Source: Maridesulfovibrio sp. | Lineage (GTDB): Bacteria > Desulfobacterota > Desulfovibrionia > Desulfovibrionales > Desulfovibrionaceae | DNA: 64,000 bases | NCBI RefSeq assembly: GCF_963677005.1 | Contig: NZ_OY781616.1 | Location: 1,371,501 to 1,435,500 of the forward strand | Reading direction: 5' to 3' | Shown here: one piece after another, positions 7,932 to 16,693 of the stretch | Layout: each line of letters starts with the position of its first letter | How positions within the stretch are numbered: the stretch's first letter is position 1 | The notes under the pieces: model-generated | What the model was told of the DNA's origin: nothing | The model's input: only the letters and a program-made list of their open reading frames with translations | Database searches by the model: none | Made by a program: the position numbers and the translations under genes

Positions 7932-10124
7932 TTACGACTTCAGTTTACGGTCCACATTAAACGAATTCACTGTACCGAGCACAGACCGGACCTGTCCATC
8001 CATGGTCAGCCTTCGGTCTTCCAGTGAATACGTCCCCCCACCCCAGGCCTGCAGAATTCTTCCCTTGAAATTAAAGGAATTGAGAACAAGTTTTTTCCCG
8101 GCAAATTTTGCGCGCAGTGTAGCGGAATCGAAATTAAGCCCCTCCCCGGCATGCGGGCTCATGGAAACGGCATCGAGAAAATCGATAAAAAATCCCAGTC
8201 GCGGATCAAGATTGGCAAGATTGAAAATCTGAAGGCCGTCTATCTTGGCTGTGGCGTCCCCCCTTGCGGACTCGGCCAAGGCCTCCGGATTGGAGCCCTG
8301 CACGAACATATTTGCGTTCAGGTAAATCCGACCGCGCAGGGAGACCGAGAGGTCCTTTGCAAAACAGGCAATCAGACTTGGCAGACTGGTTCCGCGCCCC
8401 TTCACATTGCACTGTGCGGCCATGCTGTCACCGGCAAACACCACGTCGGCATTGAGGTTTAAATGGAAAAGCTTACCGCTGGCCTTGAGCACCGCCCTTG
8501 ATTTTCCGCTCTGCAGATAAACGGCCACATCGCTGAAAGGCCAGTCGTTGTAATAAAATTTTCTGATGGAAGCCTTGCCGCTCAGGGCTCTGCCGAGCAA
8601 CGGCGAAAAATCGAAGGGTTGTGCATCCGCCGTTTTAGATACAGGTTCCGCACCCGAGTCACTGTCGTTATCCTTTTGGCCCGGCCTACGGATGCTCATG
8701 GATTTCAGCTGCGCCTCATAGGCTTCCCCCTTATATCGGGGGGTATTAAGCCTTCCAGAAGCGGAAATACTGGTATCCTTGTAGGTCAGCTCCGTATCGA
8801 AGACGGTCTGAAAAGAATTTTTTTTTTCAGCCGAGCAGGTAATCAGATAATCAAACAGTGAAAAATCAAGCGCCTCTGCCTTGAACCGAGCCTTATTCAT
8901 ATCAAATGGAAATGCAAGTGAAGCCTGCATGTTACAACTTCCGCCTGTTGCAGAAGCCAGATTGAACCGCCGCACAGAAACAACAGGCTTGCCATCCTTG
9001 ATCTCAAGGTCGACATCGATATCGGATATGGAAAGTTCCTGCTTCCGGCCCTCAAGCGACTCCAGTTCCAGCACGAGGTCCTTGGCTGAAACTGTCATCT
9101 TGCCGGACATTTTGGCTTTACCGGCAGCGGTCCCGGCAGGAGAATAAAGGGTCAGCCCGGTTATCACCAGTGTTCCCCTGGGGGTAATGGACTTGAGCTT
9201 TGCAGATTCGCACAGGCTTCTGGTAGCGTTGCGGCCTCGCTCGCTCTTTCCGGCCATTGCAAAAAGCTGTCCGGCATCAAGCTTGGCCTCCTCAAGCGTA
9301 ACCTCAAACGCCCCGCCCTGACCCAATTTCATGGAAAGATTCTTACCTTCAGTCGAATCAAGAACCAGTCCTCCGGCCCGCAAATCCATTGTTCCGGCTG
9401 CGCTGTCCACGCTGAAATCAAGCCCCGTGGTCTCAAACCTGCCCGCATCGGCCAGCTCGGGAACAGTGTTGTTGCCCATGTAACCGAATCCGGTCAGAAA
9501 TCCCAGAAAAGCAGCCGGATCAATTGCGCATTCCGTGGCCTGAAGATTCAGCTTGAGCGGCGATGTGGAAACCATATCCAGTCGACCGGAAAATTTGAAT
9601 CCAAGTTCGGCAATGCTTGCGCTGCGCACATTGAATGCGAAACCCTGACTTTCCTTTTCCATGGAAGCGGAAACCGTTAGCGGTCCCGGATTATATCCGT
9701 CGGTAAGAAGCAACTGTCCGGAAACGACATCCAGCCGGTCAGGAAAAACAGACGGAAGAACGATGTCTCCTCCCGAATCAGCGGAACCTTCCCTGTGTGC
9801 AGCAGCCTGCACGGCCGGGTCATTGAGGACCACATGCCTAAGCCTGACATCGCCGGTAAGAAGACTTGCGATATCCGGATATATTTCCAGCATAGGCACA
9901 CTTACGGTATCAACCCCGTTATGTACCCGCAGATTACGGATTCTCAGCGAAGGAAGCGGGGAATAATGGAATTCTATATCTTCCATTTCAATACCCATGT
10001 CGGTCATTTCAGAAAGCAGTTTCTGCGCGGCTTCTGCAAAATAGACCCTGACCAGCACCCCCGACCCGATGATCAGAACCGCTGCAACCAGTCCGAAAAT
10101 TATCAGTCCCTTTCTGCGTAACAC
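7932..10124 (-). CDS. AsmA-like/DUF748-type envelope protein
   Basis: A 730-residue protein with one N-terminal membrane helix (about residues 7-30) followed by a long periplasmic region of alternating beta strands. Family-like features are the opening IEFHYSPLPSLRIRNLRV and the C-terminal LNFDSATLRAKFAGKKLVLN and FKGRILQAWGGGTY, typical of AsmA/TamB-related (VPS13-like) proteins that bridge inner and outer membranes and are linked to lipid transport. The start is GTG at 10124 with AAGG about nine bases upstream. It is the first gene of a four-gene minus-strand unit with the beta-helix lipoprotein, SpoIID protein and TPR protein. The family call is by eye and fold-level. Confidence 0.75.
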   Translation of the reverse strand: MLRRKGLIIFGLVAAVLIIGSGVLVRVYFAEAAQKLLSEMTDMGIEMEDIEFHYSPLPSLRIRNLRVHNGVDTVSVPMLEIYPDIASLLTGDVRLRHVVLNDPAVQAAAHREGSADSGGDIVLPSVFPDRLDVVSGQLLLTDGYNPGPLTVSASMEKESQGFAFNVRSASIAELGFKFSGRLDMVSTSPLKLNLQATECAIDPAAFLGFLTGFGYMGNNTVPELADAGRFETTGLDFSVDSAAGTMDLRAGGLVLDSTEGKNLSMKLGQGGAFEVTLEEAKLDAGQLFAMAGKSERGRNATRSLCESAKLKSITPRGTLVITGLTLYSPAGTAAGKAKMSGKMTVSAKDLVLELESLEGRKQELSISDIDVDLEIKDGKPVVSVRRFNLASATGGSCNMQASLAFPFDMNKARFKAEALDFSLFDYLITCSAEKKNSFQTVFDTELTYKDTSISASGRLNTPRYKGEAYEAQLKSMSIRRPGQKDNDSDSGAEPVSKTADAQPFDFSPLLGRALSGKASIRKFYYNDWPFSDVAVYLQSGKSRAVLKASGKLFHLNLNADVVFAGDSMAAQCNVKGRGTSLPSLIACFAKDLSVSLRGRIYLNANMFVQGSNPEALAESARGDATAKIDGLQIFNLANLDPRLGFFIDFLDAVSMSPHAGEGLNFDSATLRAKFAGKKLVLNSFNFKGRILQAWGGGTYSLEDRRLTMDGQVRSVLGTVNSFNVDRKLKS

Positions 10125-10199
10125 CCTGCACCGCCTTCTTTAAGACTGTCCACGAAGCAACCGTGCGGAAGCCGGCCCTTTAGGGGCGGCCTCCGGCGG

Positions 10200-10239
10200 C
10201 CGGGGAAGGGGAACTTTTGCAAAAGTTCCCCTTCCCCGG
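10200..10239. repeat. 40-bp perfect palindrome in a composite intergenic repeat
   Basis: The two 20-base arms are exact reverse complements, with centre between 10219 and 10220 (AACTTTTG/CAAAAGTT). It lies between GC-rich GGCGGCC blocks and resembles intergenic hairpins I associate with Desulfovibrio genomes. It could act as a terminator-like or mRNA-stabilising hairpin for neither or both neighbours; the nearest gene end is the 10563 stop on the minus strand. Confidence 0.85.
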
Positions 10240-10418
10240 ACCACATCCCCTCAAAAACTTTTAACCCGGCTTCGCCGATGAAAGCGATATACCGATTTGA
10301 AATTTGAAAGATTGTATCAAAAAATTATGTTTATAAAATATGGTTATTGCCTTAACTGCTCATAATTTTAAATAAAAACAGACAATATTACCATAGCCTA
10401 CTTAAACAACGAGGGATT

Positions 10419-10441
10419 CCAAAGGGGATTATCCCCTTTGG
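10419..10441. repeat. Second intergenic inverted repeat
   Basis: CCAAAGGGGAT and ATCCCCTTTGG are perfect 11-base arms around a single T. It is followed by GCCGCCGGGG, the inverse of GGCGGCC blocks near 10183-10200, and by a small GCGCGAAGCGC palindrome-like block near 10470. These elements together fill most of the 10125-10562 gap, which holds no gene. Confidence 0.8.
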
Positions 10442-10519
10442 CCGCCGGGGCGAAATTAAATTATCAAAAGCGCGAAGCGCATCAAATTCAGCATCTTAAA
10501 TGCGGTATTGCGGACTAAA

Positions 10520-10551
10520 AAACGCCTCCGACAGTGTTGCCGGAGGCGTTT
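10520..10551 (-). terminator. Intrinsic terminator of the LPP20/SLH/FlgT-like unit
   Basis: Arms AAACGCCTCCG and CGGAGGCGTTT are perfectly complementary around a 10-base loop. On the minus strand the stem runs into a T6 tract. It begins 11 bases after the stop codon at 10563, marking the end of the upstream envelope operon and separating it from the AsmA unit. Confidence 0.9.
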
Positions 10552-10562
10552 ATCCACATTGA

Positions 10563-11582
10563 TTATTTAAGTACGAACACGACTCTTGCCTGTGCCAGCA
10601 GATTGTACTGCTGGTCATAAGCGAAGACTGCTGTTGCGTCTTCAGTACTGACCACTGCGTCGGTCACGTTCTGCACAGTCCTGCCCTTCAGCACGACAGG
10701 GGACTTGGAGCCCCATGATTCGAGGAGTGCGCGAGCCTTCTGCAGATCAGTGGTATAACCACCGCAACCGCGTTCTATAAGAACCTGATTGAGGACCTTG
10801 GAAGGATCAAACAGAACCTCGTTGTTCTCGGTCAGAATACGGTTGACCAGAGCGGGCTTGAAATCAAAATCGCGAACATCAACGATAATACCGTCAATGG
10901 GAGTCTTTACAGCATCCTGAATCTTTCCTGCTGTTTCCTCAGTTGTCGGGATAGGCTTCTCTTCTGCTGCGGCAACCTGTTCCCCGGCTGCGGGTTTCTG
11001 CTCTGTTGCGGCAGGAGCGGTTTCCGTGGCAGGCTTGGTTTCGGCTACGGCAGGAGTTTCGGCCTTAACCGCAGGCTTGGTTTCTTCCGGCAGCGGGACA
11101 ATTTCGGGTACGGATTCAGGCTTGAATGCCGGGATATCACGGACCTTGAGTTCCTGAGGTCTATTTAAAATAATATCTTCGAACGCGCTGTAGACTGAGT
11201 CATGACCATGCAGGTTCAGACGCAGGCAAACACGGGCATAACCTTCGGTGCGGTCATACGCTTCTCCGCAGGGAACCGCCCCGCGCAGAGAACCTTCCAC
11301 GGATGTCTTGATGTTGTCACTGGTAAGCATTCCGTCACGCACAGTCGTTTTGCCGGAAAGCCGCAATCCCTGATAGATTTCCAGCAGCCTGCGCTGGGCG
11401 ACAACTTCTGCTGCACGTTTTGCGCGGTAACGGCTCTGCCCGGCTTCGGACTCACCTATTACCTGAATATAACCCTTCTGAAAAACGTCATCGGGCTGAA
11501 CCACCTCAACAATGTTATCTCCGGCCAGAGCGGAACCTGCAAAAAGCATCACCGCAATAATGGCAAACAGTAATTTTTTCAC
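10563..11582 (-). CDS. LPP20-family-like secreted protein with Pro/Ala/Glu-rich linker
   Basis: A secreted protein of 339 residues: signal peptide (MKKLLFAIIAVMLFAGSALA), an N-terminal domain with the LPP20/FlgP-like pattern RAKRAAEVVAQRRLLE, a low-complexity linker of about 70 residues rich in Ala, Pro, Thr, Glu and Lys (multiple ETKPA-type units), and a C-terminal globular domain of about 115 residues that I do not recognise. Two GTG codons are possible; the second (11582) has GGAGG at ideal spacing and starts exactly at the signal peptide, so I chose it over 11594. LPP20-type proteins include the outer-membrane flagellar protein FlgP. The gene is last in its operon, 17 bases after the SLH lipoprotein. 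Confidence 0.75.
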   Translation of the reverse strand: MKKLLFAIIAVMLFAGSALAGDNIVEVVQPDDVFQKGYIQVIGESEAGQSRYRAKRAAEVVAQRRLLEIYQGLRLSGKTTVRDGMLTSDNIKTSVEGSLRGAVPCGEAYDRTEGYARVCLRLNLHGHDSVYSAFEDIILNRPQELKVRDIPAFKPESVPEIVPLPEETKPAVKAETPAVAETKPATETAPAATEQKPAAGEQVAAAEEKPIPTTEETAGKIQDAVKTPIDGIIVDVRDFDFKPALVNRILTENNEVLFDPSKVLNQVLIERGCGGYTTDLQKARALLESWGSKSPVVLKGRTVQNVTDAVVSTEDATAVFAYDQQYNLLAQARVVFVLK

Positions 11583-11599
11583 TTTATCCTCCACTCCGT

Positions 11600-12805
11600 C
11601 TAATAAATATTCATTATGTTGCGCAAACGCATGAGGGAAAGAATCAGGTCGGCACCGTCCATATTGTCATCCGGACGGAAAGCACCGGAAAGATCCGTTT
11701 CCATGAGGTTCCTGTTAACGACAGTAACCACGGCGTTGTAACAGGCGTCAGTTGCCTTGACATCGGGGTAAAGAGACTTGCTCTGTCCTAGATGCTGGGT
11801 GGACATGGATTCATCACCGGTAAGCTTGATGAGGACATCTTCAAGCACCAGTGCCAGTTCCTTGCGGGTTACCGGCTTGTCCGGGTAGAACAGCTCCGCC
11901 CTGGTCTTCTGATCATAGGAAGGCTGCAGTCCGCGCACGTGCCACTTGAGCACAGTCAGAATTTCCGGCTCAAACATGTGCTGGGTAACATCGGCGGGAA
12001 CAAAATCCGCTTTGGGATCACTTCCCGGAACAGGAATGCGACCGGCAAACAGACGGTCCAGATGCAGTTCATCCACCAGCAGCGCGGCGACATCGGCGCG
12101 ATCAACCTTTTCCTTTACCGCTATCATCTTGGCCACATCGGTAAGAGTATAGTTGCTCATGGCCCGAAGTATCTTCTGGGCCCTGCTGTACAAAGCGTTG
12201 GCCTTGTCATGCCATTTGCCGGGAGAAGCGGCCAGTACCATTCCAAGGGAATCCTCGGCCTTGCGGAACTCTCCACCCTTGAAATATGCCTGCCCCATGA
12301 AATAATACAGGGCCTCGATGTTACGGTAGTACGGAAGAGCCTCTTCCTTTACTTCCTTGATCATAAGCTTTGCGTCGGCACAAAGATCTTCCGCACGCTG
12401 CAGCCACCCTCTGGTGGCAATGTGGGTGTAGACCCTTATCCCGGTCACATACACACTGAATTTCTGCGAACGGTCACGCCTTGCTTCCCGCACGGCCTTA
12501 TCAAACTGGTCGATTGCCCTTTCGGCATCCGCTGCATTGTATTTGGCATCGCTTTCAGCCTCGGCCCGCAGCGCATAGACCAGTGCCTTGCCTGCTATGG
12601 CCGGTGCGTATTCATCATCAAGGGCAACGGCCCGTTCAAAGCGCACAAAAGCCTTATCCGGCATTCCCTGATCAATCAGTTCCATGCCCATAAGATAATG
12701 ATGCGCCGGATTGTCTTCAACAGACTGTGGCTGCACCTTTTTCCCGCAGCCCGCAAGGGATAGAACCAGAAGCAGGCCGGTCAACAGTAACAGATTTTTT
12801 TTCAT
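11600..12805 (-). CDS. TPR and S-layer-homology lipoprotein
   Basis: Predicted lipoprotein of 401 residues with lipobox LAGC (Cys20), TPR-like repeats over about residues 35-230, and a C-terminal S-layer-homology-type region (about 285-395: KPVTRKELALVLEDVLIKL, then YPDVKATDACYNAVVTVV). SLH domains bind cell-wall polymers or peptidoglycan, so this protein could link the outer membrane to the wall. An upstream in-frame ATG exists at 12847, but the ATG at 12805 follows GGAGG and starts the signal peptide. It sits between the FlgT-like and LPP20-like genes in the same operon. The first residue-level function is unknown. Confidence 0.82.
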   Translation of the reverse strand: MKKNLLLLTGLLLVLSLAGCGKKVQPQSVEDNPAHHYLMGMELIDQGMPDKAFVRFERAVALDDEYAPAIAGKALVYALRAEAESDAKYNAADAERAIDQFDKAVREARRDRSQKFSVYVTGIRVYTHIATRGWLQRAEDLCADAKLMIKEVKEEALPYYRNIEALYYFMGQAYFKGGEFRKAEDSLGMVLAASPGKWHDKANALYSRAQKILRAMSNYTLTDVAKMIAVKEKVDRADVAALLVDELHLDRLFAGRIPVPGSDPKADFVPADVTQHMFEPEILTVLKWHVRGLQPSYDQKTRAELFYPDKPVTRKELALVLEDVLIKLTGDESMSTQHLGQSKSLYPDVKATDACYNAVVTVVNRNLMETDLSGAFRPDDNMDGADLILSLMRLRNIMNIY

Positions 12806-12928
12806 CGGGTATTCCTCCTTACTGCGGATGCATCCGACAGCGATCATGGTTCATTCATATATAAACCATGCTGGAAAACAAGCGAGGGTAAAAAACTGTC
12901 CGCAATCCCCTCGCCCGGCGTTCTCCGT

Positions 12929-14035
12929 TTAGAAGCCTTCTGGATTCTCCCAGCGGAACTTCAATGATCTTCCATCCATCTTGCTCTTGAACTTCTCTAC
13001 ACCTATGTCCTTGAGCGAACTCTGAACCCGTTTGAACAAAGCCTCAGGACGAAGTGTGGACCAGTAAACAAGTTCCATATTCTTTTCATTTCTGCGCTTT
13101 ACTTCCTTGCGCACAAATCCCGGAACATCTTCCAGAACACGCCCGACCTGATCAATTTCCGGGAACCCGGTAAAGAGCAGTTCGTAACGGAAGCCCTGCC
13201 CCCGATCCAACTCGGATTCCATGTAGCTCAACATGTCGCGGGCAATACGCACAGATGCCCAGTACACTTCCGGCTTTGCTGCCTCGGTGGCCTCGGCGTA
13301 ACGCTGTGCGGGCTTTCCGGAGAGAGACACATACTTTTCGACAGGTCTGCGCACTTCCGCCACCTTGAGACGATCGGAAATACGGATACAGGACATATGC
13401 AGGACCGGGTTGGCCGACTGCGGCAGTTCAAGTTCCACGTTCACCACATAATCGGCCTTCAACATGCTGTTGTATTTTACAGCCTTGTCCAGATTCATCT
13501 GTCCTTCTATTGAATGATAGGTGGCCCTGGTCAAAGGCCAGTCGATTACTTCGAACCGAAACTTGTCTCCGAAAACACGTGAAACATCGTGAACAAGTGA
13601 TTTCATGGCTTCCGGAGGTACGGAACTGAAACCGGATTCGGAAGCGAAAATAAGCAACCGGGGAAGATTGGACATCTTCTGCAATATGGCGAGAGTGCCG
13701 TAATCCCCGTAAAGAAGGTCGGCATTCACTTCCGCATTGATGGTTATTGTATATCCGTCAGGCAACGCGCCTTCGCTTATAACCTTGTAGGACGAAACAT
13801 AACCTTTGGAATGGCTCGCAATCTCATCACGCACAAGCACTCCGGATTCCACAATGGAATCTGAAGCAATGGCGGTTCCGATGGCAATTTCAACAGCAGA
13901 CCGCAGGGCCGAATTAAGAGCCTGATGGCGGTCTATGCCCTCCCCGGTGGCCTCCACGGCAAAAGCCGAGGAGGCGCAAAGAAGGAGTGCCAGAGAAATT
14001 ACGACCATCTTGGAGTACAATTTCAAGAAGGACAT
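12929..14035 (-). CDS. FlgT-like secreted envelope protein
   Basis: A 368-residue protein with a signal peptide ending in SSAFA. Residues about 27-115 match the pattern of FlgT N-terminal/LPP20-type domains: ATGEG, RHQALNSALRSAVEIAIG, then SKGYVSSYKVI and YTITINAEV. In Vibrio, FlgT with FlgO and FlgP builds the flagellar H-ring in the outer membrane. The remaining 250 residues are not recognised. A good ribosome site (AGAGG) precedes the ATG. It lies 34 bases after the gene at 14070-14984. No flagellar genes are visible here, so a flagellar role is only one option. Confidence 0.65.
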   Translation of the reverse strand: MSFLKLYSKMVVISLALLLCASSAFAVEATGEGIDRHQALNSALRSAVEIAIGTAIASDSIVESGVLVRDEIASHSKGYVSSYKVISEGALPDGYTITINAEVNADLLYGDYGTLAILQKMSNLPRLLIFASESGFSSVPPEAMKSLVHDVSRVFGDKFRFEVIDWPLTRATYHSIEGQMNLDKAVKYNSMLKADYVVNVELELPQSANPVLHMSCIRISDRLKVAEVRRPVEKYVSLSGKPAQRYAEATEAAKPEVYWASVRIARDMLSYMESELDRGQGFRYELLFTGFPEIDQVGRVLEDVPGFVRKEVKRRNEKNMELVYWSTLRPEALFKRVQSSLKDIGVEKFKSKMDGRSLKFRWENPEGF

Positions 14036-14069
14036 GGAGACCTCTTTTATTTCTGTTTAAATCCCTTGA

Positions 14070-14984
14070 CTACCAATCGTTGTTATTCTGCTGCTTGCGC
14101 TGCTTTACGCGATGCTGCTTAACAACCTTGACTTCCTGTCCGGAAATATAAACCCGGCCCTTCATGTTCATCTTCCTGAGCATACGGGTGATATTTCTCT
14201 TGAGGTGAGCGGAATCAATGGAGGTGTTGTACCACATTTCATGATGTGAAGAGGTATTGAGGGCGTTGGACTTGGGACGGTGGCTATCATAACCGGTGAA
14301 GATGGTGATGTAGTCTTCAACATCAAGCATATCGTCATCGGTAAAACCGTCAAAGATCATGACCCATTCCTTGACCCTGCCGCCGGAACCGACAGCACCG
14401 GAGCCGGAAGAATCTCCTCCACCTTCAGGATAGTAGCCTTCAAGCCTGTCTGCCAACACAGCGGCAACATCGGCACCGATGATCTTGGACATCTTGCCTA
14501 CCGATTCAAGCACATCATTTCTGCTGTAGGGAGAAGGAACAAGCTGATACTGCTGAGGTTCTGCCTCGAAATTGCCAAGCCTTGAGCCGTCCCATACGGA
14601 AAGGAGACGACCTTCCACCCTTGCGGTAGCGCGCACGCTGTTCTGATTCTGCTTAACATTCGGATAGATGCTGAAAATAACCAGCACATCGATACCGGCA
14701 TCCTTGGCAATCTGGATGAGTTCGGCATCATTGCGTCTGGTACGGCCCTGCACATGGGTCATATGGGTCAGAGCGGTTTCGTCTTTAACATCAAAACCGC
14801 GATTGACCAGTTCATTGGAAATTGCATTGAGAACGCGTTTGAACACCCGGTTGTTGCGGGGGATGGTATCGGTATCAGCATCTTCCCCCACAATCATCAG
14901 CCTGGGCAAATCACTAGCCAGGGAGATTGACGGCACCACAAAAAAACTAAACAGGGCAACCAGAAGCAAAATGGTTCTTTTCAT
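14070..14984 (-). CDS. Secreted protein, possibly CsgG/FlgO-like fold
   Basis: A 304-residue protein with a clear signal peptide. The mature N-terminus (LPRLMIVGEDADTDT, then AISNELVNRGFDV, then a DAGIDVLVIFSIYP strand) has the alternating alpha/beta layout of CsgG, TolB-N and FlgO-like periplasmic domains: a predicted variable-ligand Rossmann-like unit that oligomerises at the outer membrane. A Gly/Ser linker near residue 200 leads to a small C-terminal domain ending in a basic, Gln/Asn-rich tail. AAAGGAG precedes the ATG. It is the first gene of a four-gene operon. Family assignment is tentative. Confidence 0.6.
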   Translation of the reverse strand: MKRTILLLVALFSFFVVPSISLASDLPRLMIVGEDADTDTIPRNNRVFKRVLNAISNELVNRGFDVKDETALTHMTHVQGRTRRNDAELIQIAKDAGIDVLVIFSIYPNVKQNQNSVRATARVEGRLLSVWDGSRLGNFEAEPQQYQLVPSPYSRNDVLESVGKMSKIIGADVAAVLADRLEGYYPEGGGDSSGSGAVGSGGRVKEWVMIFDGFTDDDMLDVEDYITIFTGYDSHRPKSNALNTSSHHEMWYNTSIDSAHLKRNITRMLRKMNMKGRVYISGQEVKVVKQHRVKQRKQQNNNDW

Positions 14985-15023
14985 GACTCTCTCCTTTTGA
15001 AAATTATTGTTCCTCTGTTCAGC

Positions 15024-15035
15024 CGGGATATCCCG
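15024..15035. promoter_or_regulatory. 12-bp palindrome in envelope operon leader
   Basis: CGGGATATCCCG is a perfect palindrome about 40 bases before the ATG at 14984, inside the predicted 5' leader. It may be an operator or a short hairpin; no regulator can be named. Confidence 0.35.
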
Positions 15036-15123
15036 ACATTAACTGCTACATATATTACATGCAGCCTCACAGTGCAGGATGCATGAACAAACCTATCAAA
15101 ACTTTAGCAAATCAATCGATATA

Positions 15124-15151
15124 TTTATATCATATTTTCATATCTTGGCAA
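15124..15151 (-). promoter_or_regulatory. Candidate sigma-70 promoter of the FlgT-like operon
   Basis: On the minus strand TTGCCA (15151-15146) and TATAAA (15129-15124) are 16 bases apart, each five of six to consensus. This would give a leader of about 130 bases before the ATG at 14984. The rest of the 14985-15523 gap is AT-rich and holds no gene I can support. Confidence 0.5.
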
Positions 15152-15523
15152 CAAAAACCGCCTTAACCGGCCTCTCTTATCCCGACAGAATCAGTCAAAG
15201 AAGGTAATCAAAGGATTACAAGCTGATACATAGAATCAGCCTTCAGGTCAAACCTCTTTGAAAAAAATATTCACATCTACCACCCCTAGCCCGCTTTCAG
15301 GAACCGGCAGACCGCTTAAAACGGCAGCGGCAACATAGACCTTATTGAAAAACCTACCGTTTTATGTATATCTTTCAGCGGTAAGACTTATCCACGTTTT
15401 TTATATTGGAACTGTTGCCAGTAAAAAGCGAGGGGAAAAATAAACATCTTGCCCCCACGCTTGCAGACCGGGTCCTCAAAACGGTTCCACAGCATCATTT
15501 AGCAAAAATCCAACGAGTTGAAA

Positions 15524-15991
15524 ATGAAATCACCTAAACAGGTCACTGCTGTTGAAACATGGGAAATGATGCAGTGCTGCCGGGATATTCTGGGAGCCAC
15601 GCAAATGCAGAAAATCTTTTCACGCGGCCAGAGCCAGATCAACCGCTACTGTTCTTCGCCCATTCACGAAGACCATCAGCGCAATCCGCTGGATCGGCTG
15701 CACCTGCTCTTCTCCATGCTTGACGAAGAAGGAGAACGCGAACTGGTCATCGCCGCGCTGAACCACCTTGGTAGCGCCATAGGCCACAGGGTACAGTCAA
15801 CCAGAAAATATGAACCGGACAAAAACACGGTTGAAGAGGAATGTCTGGACGACTATCCCGAGAAGGTGGAGCTTGACCGCTTAATAGCAATCAGCGCAGC
15901 CCCGGAACTGGTCAGGCGTCAGGGCGAGCACACGTGCCGGGAGATAATGGAAACTGTAACGAGCTATGAAGAACATTTCCTGAAAAAATAA
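15524..15991 (+). CDS. Conserved-looking hypothetical protein
   Basis: A 155-residue soluble protein, mostly helical and charged, that I do not recognise. The N-terminal part (ILGATQMQKIFSRGQSQINRYC) could form a degenerate helix-turn-helix, which invites comparison with phage CII-type regulators, but this is weak. No signal peptide or membrane segment. The ATG at 15524 is preferred over a TTG at 15518 because ACGAG lies at suitable spacing. It is convergent with yajQ and separated from it by a long inverted repeat. Confidence 0.6.
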   Translation: MKSPKQVTAVETWEMMQCCRDILGATQMQKIFSRGQSQINRYCSSPIHEDHQRNPLDRLHLLFSMLDEEGERELVIAALNHLGSAIGHRVQSTRKYEPDKNTVEEECLDDYPEKVELDRLIAISAAPELVRRQGEHTCREIMETVTSYEEHFLKK

Positions 15992-16023
15992 ATTCACCGG
16001 CAGTTGCCCTGCTGTCGCCCAGA

Positions 16024-16078
16024 TGCAGAAAATCCTGAAACAGGAAGCCGGCCAGCTCCTGTTTCAGGATTTTCTGCA
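16024..16078. repeat. 22-bp perfect inverted repeat between convergent genes
   Basis: Arms 16024-16045 and 16057-16078 are exact reverse complements around an 11-base loop. The hairpin would be very stable, but neither strand shows a T-tract after it, so it is not a typical intrinsic terminator. It separates the convergent genes ending at 15991 (+) and 16149 (-). Confidence 0.85.
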
Positions 16079-16148
16079 ATGTCATTTCTCCCGGAATTTC
16101 ATGTCTGCAACCCAATTAGGCAGACACCGGGAACAAAATGATCAAAAT

Positions 16149-16640
16149 CTATTTTTTCATGTTCACGAACTGGAACGGCATATCCAGATCACAATCCCTC
16201 ACCAGAGAGATAACCTGCTGCAGGTCGTCAAGCTTCTTACCGGTGACACGGACCTGTTCATCCTGAATGGCTCCCTGCACTTTCAGCTTGGAATCCTTGA
16301 TCATTTTTACGATTTTCTTGGCCGTATCCTTGTCTATGCCTTCCTTGAGCTTGATATCCTGTTTCAATCTGCCGTTTGATGTCGGCTCCAGTTTACCGAA
16401 ATCAAGTACTCTGGGATCAACCTTACGGCGGGTGAAGTGGGTGATAAGCATATCCCGCACAGCGTTGATTTTCATTTCGTCACCTGTAACAAGGCTTATG
16501 ACATTGGTCTTCTTGTTCAGGGACAGCTCGGTATTCACCCCGCGAAAATCATAACGGGTATCTATTTCTTTGAGCACGTTGTTTACAGCGTTATCAACTT
16601 CCTGCAAATCAACCTGGCTTACAATATCAAATGACGGCAT
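16149..16640 (-). CDS. yajQ: YajQ-family nucleotide-binding protein
   Basis: Full-length 163-residue member of the YajQ (DUF520) family. It opens [20 protein letters not shown], has the RYDFRG element near residue 30, and a [15 protein letters not shown] segment. YajQ is a two-domain ferredoxin-like protein; E. coli YajQ binds nucleotides or RNA, and the Xanthomonas homologue is a cyclic di-GMP receptor that interacts with transcription factors. A GGAG-type site is near the start. The STAS-domain gene lies about 50 bases upstream on the same strand. A c-di-GMP role here would fit the EIIC-EAL fusion elsewhere in the window, but no direct link is visible. Confidence 0.95.
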   Translation of the reverse strand: MPSFDIVSQVDLQEVDNAVNNVLKEIDTRYDFRGVNTELSLNKKTNVISLVTGDEMKINAVRDMLITHFTRRKVDPRVLDFGKLEPTSNGRLKQDIKLKEGIDKDTAKKIVKMIKDSKLKVQGAIQDEQVRVTGKKLDDLQQVISLVRDCDLDMPFQFVNMKK

Positions 16641-16693
16641 TAGATTAACTCCTTCATCTCGTCTTTTCTGCTTATTGACTCAAAAACCGGGTA

